A stretch of 64,000 bases of DNA. Origin: Plantago ovata. Lineage: Eukaryota; Streptophyta; Magnoliopsida; Lamiales; Plantaginaceae. Shown here in pieces: positions 46,817 to 57,625 of this stretch (positions are counted from its first letter, which is position 1; each line of letters starts with the position of its first letter). The translations under genes and the position numbers were made by a program. Below the pieces are notes generated by a model. It ran no database searches, was not told where the DNA came from, and saw only the letters and a list, made by a program, of their open reading frames with translations. Location of the stretch: the NCBI GenBank assembly GCA_028274465.1, contig CM051455.1, positions 107,692,942 through 107,756,941 on the forward strand, read 5' to 3'.

Positions 46817-46923
46817 GTTTGAGAAATCCCAACAGCTGGCCCCAGAGGTAATATTGTTGTGACTTTGTCTTAGTCAGACTATAATAATAACTCTGAGGGC
46901 AGCTGGTGGCATTGTCTCAGTTG
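46817..46923. ncRNA. Foldback e (miRNA-like)
   Basis: CAGCTGGCCCCAGAGG pairs with CTCTGAGGGCAGCTGG and TTTGAGA with TCTCAG; arms of about 42 nt, loop near GTGACTTTGTC. GTGTTCAGACAATTCAATC is 20 nt upstream. Paralogue of foldback g. Confidence 0.5.
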
Positions 46924-47211
46924 AAGGATTTTGAAGCTGTCATCATCACACAATTTATGCATTATCACACAATTTAATTCATCGTCGAAGGAGTGGTATA
47001 AAAATGACATTAGACATTACTATTTTCATCATCACATATACTTTCAGTAATGAATACTTAATGAGAAATGGTGTATAGAGAAATATTATAAATAGTGAAG
47101 TGTATATAGAAATAGCAGAAAAGAATCGGTGAAAGTAATAATGTGAGAAATATATAGAGAAAGAATGTATAGAGAAATAGTAGTGTTCAGACAATTCAAT
47201 CTCACCGTTTT

Positions 47212-47307
47212 AGATAATCCTGCCAGCTGTACCCAGAGGTAATATTAACGTATTATTTCTTAGTCACACTATAATAATGACTCTGAGGTCAGCGGGCAGC
47301 ATTACCT
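47212..47307. ncRNA. Foldback f (miRNA-like, duplicate of d)
   Basis: Same structure as foldback d; the 3' arm (GGTCAGCGGGCAGCATTACC) pairs somewhat better than that of d. GTGTTCAG is 28 nt upstream. Confidence 0.48.
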
Positions 47308-47427
47308 TAATACAAAGATCGAAAATTGTTTATCATCACACAATTTATAAGATGACACACTTTGGTTAACCATAACATGAATTTTATACAAAATTGATGA
47401 AGTAGTGGTGTTCAGACAATTCAATCT

Positions 47428-47533
47428 GTTTGAGAAATTCCGGCAGCTGGCCCAAGAGGTAATATTGTTGTGACTTTGTCTTAGTCAGACTATAATAATA
47501 ACTATGAGGCCAGCAGGCGGCATTGTCTCAGTT
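47428..47533. ncRNA. Foldback g (miRNA-like, duplicate of e)
   Basis: CCGGCAGCTGGCCCAAGAGG opposes the CTATGAGGCCAGCAGGCGG arm; same loop as foldback e. GTGTTCAG is 20 nt upstream. Confidence 0.48.
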
Positions 47534-47582
47534 GAAGGATTTTGAAGCTGTCATCATCACACAATTTATGCATCATCACACA

Positions 47583-47650
47583 ATTTATGCAAGACACATT
47601 CTATTTGCCCCGTTCAATGGCACACGTGGGAAAGTGTGTTTCTAAATTTT
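47583..47650. ncRNA. Foldback h (degenerate relative of j)
   Basis: AATTTATGCAAGACACATTC loosely pairs with GAAAGTGTGTTTCTAAATT; the inner stem is poor. It occupies the same relative position to foldback i as j does to k, so it is probably a decayed member. Confidence 0.3.
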
Positions 47651-47700
47651 ATTTTATGCAAATCATATTAGACTTTAAATTAAAAATCTATTCCATTATA

Positions 47701-47806
47701 TTTGTTGGCCAGGCGATCCGACTCATTATAATTGACAGGGTCCGTTACGTAGTAGATGTAATGGTACCTGTCGATGATAATGAGTCGGAACGCAGGACCA
47801 CCAAAG
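47701..47806. ncRNA. Foldback i (miRNA-like)
   Basis: CCGACTCATTATAATTGACA pairs with TGTCGATGATAATGAGTCGG with two mismatches; outer TTTGTTGG/CCACCAAAG and inner GTTAC/GTAAT extend the stem to about 45 nt. Paralogue of foldback k. Confidence 0.55.
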
Positions 47807-47986
47807 ATAATGGAAATTTATACAATATGAGATAAACAACATTATGAGAGAAATTATATATTGGAGGTGTGTTCTGCAAAATGATGGAAAGGATTTAAGG
47901 ATATAGTTGTGATCAGTAAATTCAAACCTTATTAACTATGTTTGATGTACACCATTACACTTACAATTATTGTTTACATGATAATC

Positions 47987-48073
47987 AAAGTACAAGCACA
48001 CTCCCCCAAGCGACACCGCCTGCTCTTGATGTAAGTGCAGACGGTGCTGGTTGGGGAAGTGTGTTTGTACTTT
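47987..48073. ncRNA. Foldback j (miRNA-like, near-perfect)
   Basis: AAAGTACAAGCACACTCCCC pairs with GGGGAAGTGTGTTTGTACTT and GCGACACCGCCTGC continues to GCAGACGGTGC; about 37 paired positions with three or four mismatches and a 13-nt loop. One of the two best candidates in the array. Confidence 0.6.
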
Positions 48074-48128
48074 TATTACGTGCAAACCTTATTAAATTGC
48101 AAGTGCTATTGTTTCCATTCCGTCATAA

Positions 48129-48229
48129 TTTGTGGCCCTGCCATCCGAATCACTATACATGACAGGGACCTCTACTGGAATGTAATGGTACCTTCACGGA
48201 TAGTGAGTCGAAACGCAGAACCACAAAAA
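48129..48229. ncRNA. Foldback k (miRNA-like)
   Basis: TTTGTGGCCCTGCCATCCGA pairs with TCGAAACGCAGAACCACAAA with several mismatches, and ATCACTAT with ATAGTGAG; homologous to foldback i on both arms. Confidence 0.5.
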
Positions 48230-48411
48230 ATGAGGGAAAGGATTTAAGGATGTAGTTGTGTTCAGTAGATTCAAACCTTATTAACTATGTTTTATGTACA
48301 CCATTTGAGAAGGTCCGCCTATTATTACAGAGCTCCTCCAATGGTGGCCATAAAAAGGACTAAGTATGCTACAACATTTGCTATGAGTATACAGCTACAG
48401 AACTGTGAAAT

Positions 48412-48496
48412 GTAATTAATGAATTTTGTGTTTTCTGGCTTCGCAAGTCTTGATTTTAGACTTCTGAAGCAGAAAACACCAAAATCATTAATTAAT
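48412..48496. ncRNA. Foldback l (miRNA-like, near-perfect)
   Basis: TAATTAATGA/TCATTAATTA, GTGTTTTCTG/CAGAAAACAC and CTTCGCAAGTC/GACTTCTGAAG form a stem of about 36 bp with single-base bulges and a 9-nt loop. Sequence differs from the other family members. The best isolated miRNA-like hairpin in the window. Confidence 0.6.
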
Positions 48497-49919
48497 TTTG
48501 CACCGTCCTGCGTTATATAAAAATTGAAGTAATATGATATGTTAAATATGATGTTATAATTATATATACTGTTTGTGTTCAGCCAAATATAACATTTTTA
48601 ACTTAGACAGTCATAACACATTAGTACTGCCAAATCATTAGTTTATAAAATATAATTATTTTAATCAATATTTTATATTTAGTGCTTTGTGTTCAGTCAA
48701 ACACAATTTAGACCGAGATTAAGTATATATTGATTAAGCATAAAGCTATGGATTTTAATAAAAACATGAAAGATCGAGAGTCAAATTCAGAGTCGAACCT
48801 GATTTGCCACGACATAATCATCATCACTTTTATTTTCTTCTGTGACTCCCATAGCTTTAACTTTTCAATTTCAAACACCTCGCAATAAAAAATACAAATC
48901 ATAAATCAGAATGATAATCGAAAAATGCAAGAAAATTATTTACGGATATTTGAAAAATGATAATCGAAAAATACAAGTTGACGAACACTAATCAATTTAC
49001 AGATAGACAAAACAGTTTATGTATGCTCAATATTTCATTCTCATTTTACTATAGATTTTATTAACCGAGACTAAGAATACATTTATAATGAAATTTACTA
49101 ATGAAATTTATGTCATTGTAGTCGGATACAATTTATTTTACGGTACTCTATACTATGCTTCTTCATAAGTCTTCTAACTATGTATATCAACAAAATAAAT
49201 TGGTCAACAACTTTAAAGATTATAGTAAGATGTAGCACTCACCAGATCAGTGTTTGAATCTGTTGTAAGCTCGTGGAAAAAATGCGATCCCATTCAACAT
49301 TAAGCCACGATATACCTCATTACAATAAACGCAGAGGGATTAATCAAATTTGAGAACTTATATATGGATTCATTATCGAATAAATTATCAGATAGATTGA
49401 GTAACTCACCGTTAGAGATCTCCGACGATACTTGAGATGAATGGATGCCAAAAAACGGAGGCATGAAATTCACAAATAAAAGTTGAGATTTAGTTAATAA
49501 ATATGGGAGATATATGAAATACAAAATAGAAGTGTAGTGATATACTTACCAACATAGATTCGAGAGTAGATCGATTCGCATTGTCATCGTCGATTCTTCA
49601 CAAAATAGTCGACTTGATTTTGGATTTTTCATGGCTGATGGAAAGAGATATCTTAATCTATATTGGAATGAATGCAAGATGATAAATTGATCGGAGAGAT
49701 TAGAATGGAGAAGCCGACGCCGATTTGGATGAGAAGAACGATTCGAATGAGAAAGATGAAAAACGGAGATTTGGGAATGTCGTAGGAGATCGGAAGAAGA
49801 CGAGCAGATTATGTCGGCTCAAATCGGGTAAGATTTCCGAAAGGAGAAAACGGAGAAGGAGGCAGAATGTGTGTGTCGGCTCAAATGGGGAAAGGTCCTA
49901 GGGTTCCAGCCGTTTTATA

Positions 49920-50986
49920 GATAAGGTAATTCGCCGGTTGCACTTAGTTCGCGAGTGTCAATTCTCCTTAATTCGCGACATGTCAAAAAATGACTTTTTG
50001 TGTGTAATTTATTCATTTACTAGCTATAATGTATTGTATATTTTACTTGGATATCTATAGGTTACTATAATTGTTATAAAATTGGAATTACTCGATATAT
50101 TGTTATTATAATATTATTTTGTAAACAATTTATGTTATTACGTCATGCAGAAGATTGACCGGTCATGCAGAAGATCGACCGGTAACGAAACCTGGATCGT
50201 CTGTAATACTGTCACCGAATAATGGTCTGTCGGGTGAACTTGCTAATCGCGTTTTTTAACATTTATAACATCTATGTTTTTGGTAGTTGACTTTTATTTT
50301 ATATTTTATATTGATTTATTAATTTTTGTTATACTCTTACAATGGAATCAACTTTCTATTTATTGAAATCTTATAACTTAGAAGTATATTCTACCGTGGC
50401 ATTGATACATCTATGTGCGTTTTAAAAATATCATTCATTTGATAACTTATTTATCCTATTATATTGAATAATTCTTTTTTATTAATTTATATAAGTTGAG
50501 AATTATATCATAACAGTCAAATAATGTTGTACAAGTGACGATGAAAGAAACAAAAGGGAAAAGAAGTGACGATGAAATGAATGAATAATGAAAATAAAAA
50601 ATAAACAAACGGAAAAAGAATGGTAGTCAAACAGTCAAACACCATTTATGGCTTGTAAATGGGTGAAATAGTTAGACCCATTTATATTCAAACCATTCCT
50701 AACCCAAACCATAGACCCATTTATATCCAAACCATTCCTAACCCAAACCATTAATAATCACATGTGATTTGGATTCTATATTCAAACCAAATTATGTTAT
50801 TATGTTATTGACCGCTTTAATTTTGATTCAAAATATTAAAAAAAAATTAGTTCTGTTTTATTTAAGTGATAATGCCTTAATTACAAACGAAGTCTATTTG
50901 TGTATTGTGTGTGGCTCACTCACCAAATCAAATTCCGGCAATTAATTCCCAAATCTATCTATCTATCTATCTATCTATCTAATCTA
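49920..50986. other. Intergenic region and promoter side of the Tic22-like gene
   Basis: AT-rich, no gene. A duplicated 37-bp phrase (GACCCATTTATATCCAAACC and its near copy) lies at 50666-50750. A (ATCT)n run of about seven units (50953-50980) sits in the presumed 5' leader just before the ATG. Confidence 0.5.
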
Positions 50987-53900
50987 ATGATGGCTTTCAC
51001 CGGCGACGGTGGTCGCCGCCGCCAGCACTCAACCACCCAGCTCTCACAATTACTCCATGCTGCCTCAACAAACATCTCATCATCATCCTCATCTTCTTCC
51101 AAGACACTGCCTCTTCTATTCCCCACCTCACCCCTCTCACTGGCTTTCACCTCTTCTGACCCTGCTGACTCCACAACACACTCATCTTCTTCTTCTTCTT
51201 CTATCAAGAAAAACACTCCTCGTTCTTCACAACCAACTTCTTCTTCTGGGTTTCCTTCCACCGTCAGGATTTCGGCTGGGAAAGGTGGGCCTGCTTTTGT
51301 CGGCCAGGTTTTCAGCATGTGTGACCTTTCTGGCACCGGTTTAATGGCCGTCACCACCCAATTCGACATCCCTTTTTTTACTAAAAGGTACCTTAATTAC
51401 CCTAAATTACATATGTATGTTGTTTCATTCTTCTTTAACTTTTGATTTTCGATTAGTCTTTTAGTAGGGTTCGTTTTAGTACTAGTAGATACACCATTAG
51501 CCAATGTTACTTGGGGACTTTTGTGTTAGTATTAGGCTCTTTGATTCCAACTGAACTTAATAAATATTAACTGAACTGAACTGAAATTACTGAACTCAAC
51601 TTGATTTAATTTATCTCAACTAAACTTAATAATTTGAATTGAACTTAACTTAATAAATCTGAAGTGAACTGAACTTGAACTTGTTTGAACTGAAATTAAG
51701 GTGAAATGAACTGAACCTTAACCGGTGTAGGGTATCTCACTCTTCCGGATAAAGTAAATGTAAATGATGAGTTAGATGTCACTCTTTCGGGTTTTGAGAG
51801 GCTAGAAGCAATTGGGTGCAATCTGTATAGTTAGTGAGATTGCACCAAACTATAGGTGAAAGACATACTAGAGCTATTGTGCAGCAAATAGAGCATACTC
51901 ATCAAAAATATAGCCCACAATTTAGGTAAAATTGATATCTTTTGCCATTATACTAGTGCTATTCCTATTCCATTATAATACCATATACTAGTGCTATTCC
52001 TATTCCATAATTTAGTACCTTCATTTTTTGTTGATAATAAAGAATCTTAAAAAAGCATCAGAAAAGCAAATGCTTGATCTAAGTTCTTACTTGCACAATG
52101 AAGTATACATTCAATCATCATCTTGATCCTCGTTTACAGTTGTCAATCATCATCATGACAAGCTAGCTCGGAAGTTTTTGCTCTTTTCGCAGTTTCTTAT
52201 TTATTAATGTCCAACATTATTTTGGTACTTATGTTGTTTCAGCCAAACTTTAGAAACCCATTTAAATGAGGTAAAATCGAATACTTGTAGTTTTGAAACA
52301 CAGTGCTCATTTTCATCACTATTTGGAATTGTGCTGATATTGTAAACAAAGACAAAAGCAAATAGCACGAAGACAATAATGGCAGGCTGTGCACTATGGT
52401 AATTGCTATTTGCATCGTCCTTCTCCTCCATAAAAGATAGTCGTATTCTTGACAAGTCACAACTATCGTTCACCCTTGATGAAAATAACATGACCTTTAC
52501 TATAGTATGAAATGAATCTGGGAAGGTTTATCAAGTACACACCCTTAGGGCAACGGTTAGGGGTATGTCATGCTGTTCAAAAACATAAAAATAGTGTGAA
52601 ATACAGCCACACAAATGCTAAGTAGATTTTTTTAGATAACTGTTTCCTCTGCACTTCTTCTCCCAGACGAAATCCTTACGTCTGTTCACCTCACCCCATC
52701 ACCTATTGTCCTCCCTCTATTCCTGATAAAGAAAGGAATTGAGGAGGAAACAAGACAAGTGACATGCGGTCGGGGAGAAAATGGTGAAGAACAGAAATTC
52801 TAAAGAAGCTAACACATGAATTAGGGGACTGGACTTGTTACCTACTTCTCCTGTATGAATTTAGTTGCAAGAGTTGTAACAATGTAGATCATGAAAGCTT
52901 AAATTTTCATGGAACAAAGGAACAAGACGGAAGTCACGGGATGAGATCGCTGCCATGGTAGTAGAATAGAATGTGGAGGAAACAAAGTAGGTCTCTAACA
53001 ACTGAAAAAAGATGCAGGAGCAAAAAATATGCTCTGTTCCAGATCACCTTTTGAAAATTAAGTCTGAGAATCGTAAGGTTAGCATAACAGAAAGTGGAAA
53101 CCGTTCAAAAATCCTTACATAAGTCTTATCCCAATAAGCATGTCTTTAGACTTATTTGTAGAAGTTGTTTTAGCACTTAATCTCTCTCCCGGATGAAGTT
53201 AAATCTGTTATGTACTCTGTCCCATTTAAAGGTACCGCCTTTCTTTTTGGGCGTCCAATCAGATATGTGATTTCCATTTACGGTGACTTCAGATTCATTC
53301 TTTATTGCCTTAATTACTTGATTCACTCAGTTGTCAATTTAAATAATTAATTAGGAAGTTTCTCTGCATCATGAATGATTGATTTGGATCCGGATAGCTT
53401 TCAATCATTCATAAGAGTTGACTGCTATGTTATCATGCCTTTTCATCTCGTGGTTCTTATAAATACCCGTGAACATACTTGTTCTTGCCTTGATTAAGCG
53501 TTAACAACTCCTGATGGATACATGCGTGCCTTTATAGATTTACACCTGATTATAATTTTGTGATCCTACGTCAACTATTACCTGTCTGCTTGTCATGTCC
53601 TGATATGAATTTACTTTCAAGTGTATCACTATCCTTTTTTGGTTGTAGAACACCACAATGGTTAAAAAAGATGTTTGCAGCAGTCACTAAGAGTGAAAGA
53701 AATGGGCCAGTATTCCGTTTCTTCATGGATCTGGGTGATGCCGGTATGACTTAATAACACAACTTTTCTTATCTTTTACTTTGGTTTCCTTCCCTAATTA
53801 ATGTAATCTCCTCCCAGATGCTCATCAATTATTTGCTGAAGCATTCCCCTGTACCAAGGAAACATATTCTGGAAATAACATAGATTTGACTCCTACTCCC

Positions 53901-56900
53901 TCATGTCACAATTAATTGACGTTTAAGAAATTTTCACCTTAGCAAAATAGTTGTCGCCTAGCCTGCAGCCTATGACTCCAGCCTCTTTTTCTATTCTTCA
54001 TCTATTATTATATTTTGAAACTTTTATTTCATCTATTATTTTATTCTGAAAAGGGTAGAGAAAGGGTAGTTAAAACTAGGTTGAAAAGAATCATGTAATA
54101 TTTTAATAATCTCAAACTTCAAGAGTCATGATTGCAATAGGCTTCCTTAATTTGTGTGTTTAGCCTAAAACGACAATTAATTGTGATAGGAGGGAGTAGT
54201 TTTTTTGCTATGACCACAATGTTGAAGTTTTGAGATTTACTGGTTTTGTCAACATCCATGATTTCCTTTTGCCTGTACATTTAAATTTCACTTCGTCTTG
54301 TGGTTTTCCCTATACTATGCAAAACTTGTGAAATATGCATATATGTGTAATATTATAGTGACGCTGACTTGTTAAATATTTCAGTGTCTTATGTGAAGAA
54401 GCTCAATATACCCAGCGGCGTAGTTGGCGCATGCCGTCTCGATATTGCATATGAACATTTTAAGGTACCTAATTACTATTCAAGTCCAGTTAATGTCTGT
54501 TACATGAAACTACGTATTCAATGGCATCTCTCTTGACAATTAAAATTGTAATCCCGTTTTCTTTGAATTTTATTTAATGGTGACAAGCATTTAGGAGGAT
54601 ATATCTGCATTGCAATTATCTCATTTCTGAAAATACAGAATTTGATATATTTTCTTGTGATCACACACAGACACACATGCATCAAATGAGAAGCTTGGAT
54701 TTTTGTATACAAGTGTAAGATTTTCTTTGTATGTGCTGAATCTTATGTTTCTGGCCAAGGCTGCAAGTCAAACATGTTTTGCAATTTGGCAAGAATTTGA
54801 TTGTCTCTAATCTTGTCATTGTCTAAAATTTCGTGGTCACATTTGTCTTGTTTCCTTTCTGATTTTCGTGTTCAAGATGAAATATTATCACCAAGTTTAT
54901 CCATCTTCTTGTTCCTAAAGCATGTAGTTTTATTTAATGTCAATTTTGATTTCTTGTCTTATATATGCTATGCAGGAGAAGCCAGACTTGTTCCAATTTG
55001 TTCCTAATGAAAAGCAGGTTAGACATTAATTCTATTGTTTACACCTTCAGAGCATGCAATTTCTGTTTATTTTTTCTTTTTTGTCATTTAATGGTAATGG
55101 CTTGTGATTAATGATTATTTCTACTGCAGGTCAAGGAAGCAAACAAACTACTAAAGACCTTGCCTCTGGATGATGGAAATAAGAAAGTCGAAGGTGTTCC
55201 TGTTTTCGGCGCTCAAAACTTGGATATTGCCATAGCAACAACTGAGGGTATCAAGTGGTGAGTTAATGCACACGTTGAATATTTATAGCTCAAATAATTA
55301 TACGATCTTTCTGGATATATAGGACAGTGTAAATAGTTCGTTGTGTCTTTTTAGTGTTGGCTACTCCATACTCCATATTGATAGTGAATCCAAAATTTTG
55401 CTCAGCTTTTGTTTTCACCTTGTTTCTTCATTATTATTCCCAGGTACTGCATAATTTGTTCTTTCTTTCTAGAGAAAGTTATTGCTTTAAATTACTACCA
55501 ATAAAGTGTTCTCCGTCTGATTCTGCAGAATTTTTTACTCTTGTTAGTTGTTAGTACAGATTTGTGAGAGGGTTTCGAGGTTTTTTATGGGAAGATATGT
55601 GATGTCACATTTTGGTTACAGTGAATCCGAATTTGTAAAAAGCAACATGTTTTTTGGCATATCACAAACTTATCATAATTTATTTGGAGACTTTAGATTG
55701 TATAGAATGATATAGACACACTTCTCATTTTAGAGTAATGATTCTAATGAACCATTTTTAATAAGTAGATATTTTCATATAGTACTGGTGGAATTAGGTG
55801 ATGCAATTATGAGAAAGTTAATAACATTTGGCACATCTATAAAACCAATATGTTCTATCTACTCCTTCCATCTCAAACTCCAGCATCAGCAATTCTTACA
55901 GATTCAATGCTAAAGTTCCCACTCAGGCAAATGTTTACTACTTCACTTCAGACATCAAAGTCCTGGAAACCACCCTGTTATTAAGTACTTGGATGTGATT
56001 TTACGGATAATTTCTGTATTGCATGTACATGTATTTATTTGCAAATTTTCCTTTTAGCTTTCTAGATATCTAACACCTGTAATCCTTCAACATGACTTTG
56101 CATTTCTGATACTCGTGATGTCATCTTTTCAGGTATACTCCCTTTTTCTTTGACAAAAGTATGCTAGATGGTATTCTTGAAGAATCTGTTGATCAGCACT
56201 TCGAATCTTTAATTCAAACCCGGCATTTGCAACGCCGCCGTGATGTTGCTGATGACAATTTCTCAGCTGATATTGTTGAGGAGATGGGAGAAAGCATGTG
56301 GGAACCTCCCGAGGTGCAAATTTTGTTATTTTGGATGCTCTATCATCTTCTCTTGACACCACCCCCATCTTCCCAGGGGACAATTATTTCTTTTCTAACT
56401 TTCAATGAAGTCCATACATAAGTGTCTTTTATTTTTGCCATGCTTGATAGGTTCAGGAAGTGTTGGATGAGGTTGGTCATCCGGCTATACCATTGAGTGT
56501 CTTATCAAAGGCTGCAGAAATTGAATTTCTCTACATTGTAGACAAAGTTCTTCTTGGGAATAGATGGTTGCGGAAAGTGACTGGAATTCAACCCAAATTT
56601 CCATATATGGTTGATTCATTTGAGAAAAAGTAATTTCTATCAACATATACTTTTATTTGTTTATGATGAGTTTTGAGATGCAATAACCGGATCAGAAATA
56701 CCGTGTTGATATTAGCTTTTACCTTGAATTAAAAGTCTATTTACCACTTTCAAGGATTGAGATATATTCTTACTTGCATCCCAATCAAGTTGCATGTATC
56801 TGATCCCGGCCCTTCTAATGTTAGTATCCAGTGTATCTTTCATAACTGGCATGTTAAGCAACTGTTACAAGCAATGGGCTGGCAAATTGTGTGGTCCGAG

Positions 56901-57625
56901 TTAATATTTGCTCATTATGATATGATTAGAGCTTGATGCACTCTGTGTCAATTTTTGTGTGGATAGATATGCCTACTTACAGAGAATTTTTTATTGTATC
57001 TCCTGCAGAAGTGCTGCTTCTTTCCTGAGAGCTAAAAAGCAAACTCCTTTATTGTCAAACTCTGGATTTACAGAAGATGTTCGAGATCAGATTCCAGGTG
57101 CTTCAGATGTAGAACTGAAGCAGATTTCTGATGAAAGACTAGGACAGAAGATGGATTTCCAATTTCCTTTTGGAGATTGGTTTGGTCATCCTTGGTCAAA
57201 GCAACAACACTTGCCTGACTCAAGGTTCGTGGAAATTACTATCGGAAAGGGTTTTTGTGTAATTGTGTTCTTGGTGACTATAGTATTTGTGACAAATTGG
57301 TAACTATCTCTAATGCAGAGATTTAAATTCGACCAGGCAAAGTAGAAGACAAGAGACTCAACTGTCTCCTTTACTCCCGAAGATTACAATGGTAGGTATC
57401 TCAACAGGAGAGCCAGGGAGGATGAGCAAAGCCACTATCAGAAAAACGATGGATGATCTGACGAAAGAACTCGACCGTGCGGAACTGGAAGGTCAGGCTG
57501 GGTGGACAAGTAGCTATAGCACATTGGATGATCGGGATCCATTATTTGTAGCAAATGTTGGGGAATATTATTCGGGCGTTGTCCAGAAACCATCTCGATG
57601 GGTTCAAGGAGGATCAAATTTCTGA
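50987..57625 (+). CDS. Tic22-like family protein (nine exons)
   Basis: Exons: 50987-51387, 53649-53743, 54385-54464, 54976-55017, 55130-55257, 56133-56313, 56451-56629, 57009-57224, 57319-57625. All introns are GT-AG, phases agree, and the spliced frame is 542 codons plus TGA. The first 105 residues are Ser/Thr-rich, like a plastid-targeting leader. The core follows: GGPAFVGQVFSMCDLSGTG, FFMDLGDAGMTVSYVKKL, EKPDLFQFVPNEKQ, VPVFGAQNLDIAI and GIKWYTPFFFDKSMLDG, matching plant Tic22-like proteins such as that of Arabidopsis At5g62650. Tic22 proteins act in the chloroplast intermembrane space in protein import; the long C-terminal extension (from about residue 330) is specific to this subgroup and its role is unknown. 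The start could be the second Met codon (50990). It appears intact. Confidence 0.82.
51388..53648 (+). other. Large first intron of the Tic22-like gene
   Basis: 2.26 kb. Contains a degenerate CTGAACTTAA-type tandem repeat at 51540-51720 and no other clear feature; small reverse frames near 52204-52491 are probably chance. Confidence 0.6.

Larger units (their letters stand above)
45590..49915 (-). ncRNA. Candidate minus-strand host transcript of the foldback array
   Basis: On the minus strand a TATAAA (49914-49919) is followed by a pyrimidine-rich leader. A short reading frame begins at 49632 (MKNPKSSRLF). Candidate donors are GTAAGT (at 49549) and GTGAGT (at 49409 and about 49249). The 100 nt after the first donor contain no AG until CTCAAG at about 49434, as expected for a plant intron. 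A further exon-like piece ends GTAATGAG|GTATATCG near 49315. No long ORF exists, which fits a pri-miRNA-like non-coding transcript reaching 48.5-45.6 kb. The strand of the array is inference only. Confidence 0.35.

Noticed and set aside
47701-48229. Minus-strand segments beginning TTCCGACTC / TTTCGACTC resemble the start of miR482/2118
   Set aside because: Only the first 6-9 positions agree; the conserved CCCAT part that targets NB-LRR P-loop codons is missing.
45590-48500. Foldback array interpreted as a CRISPR-like array
   Set aside because: Plant nuclear DNA; repeated parts are paired hairpin arms, not identical direct repeats with unique spacers.
52204-52491. Minus-strand 95-codon frame inside the first Tic22-like intron
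   Set aside because: No domain, no promoter or splice context; likely chance.
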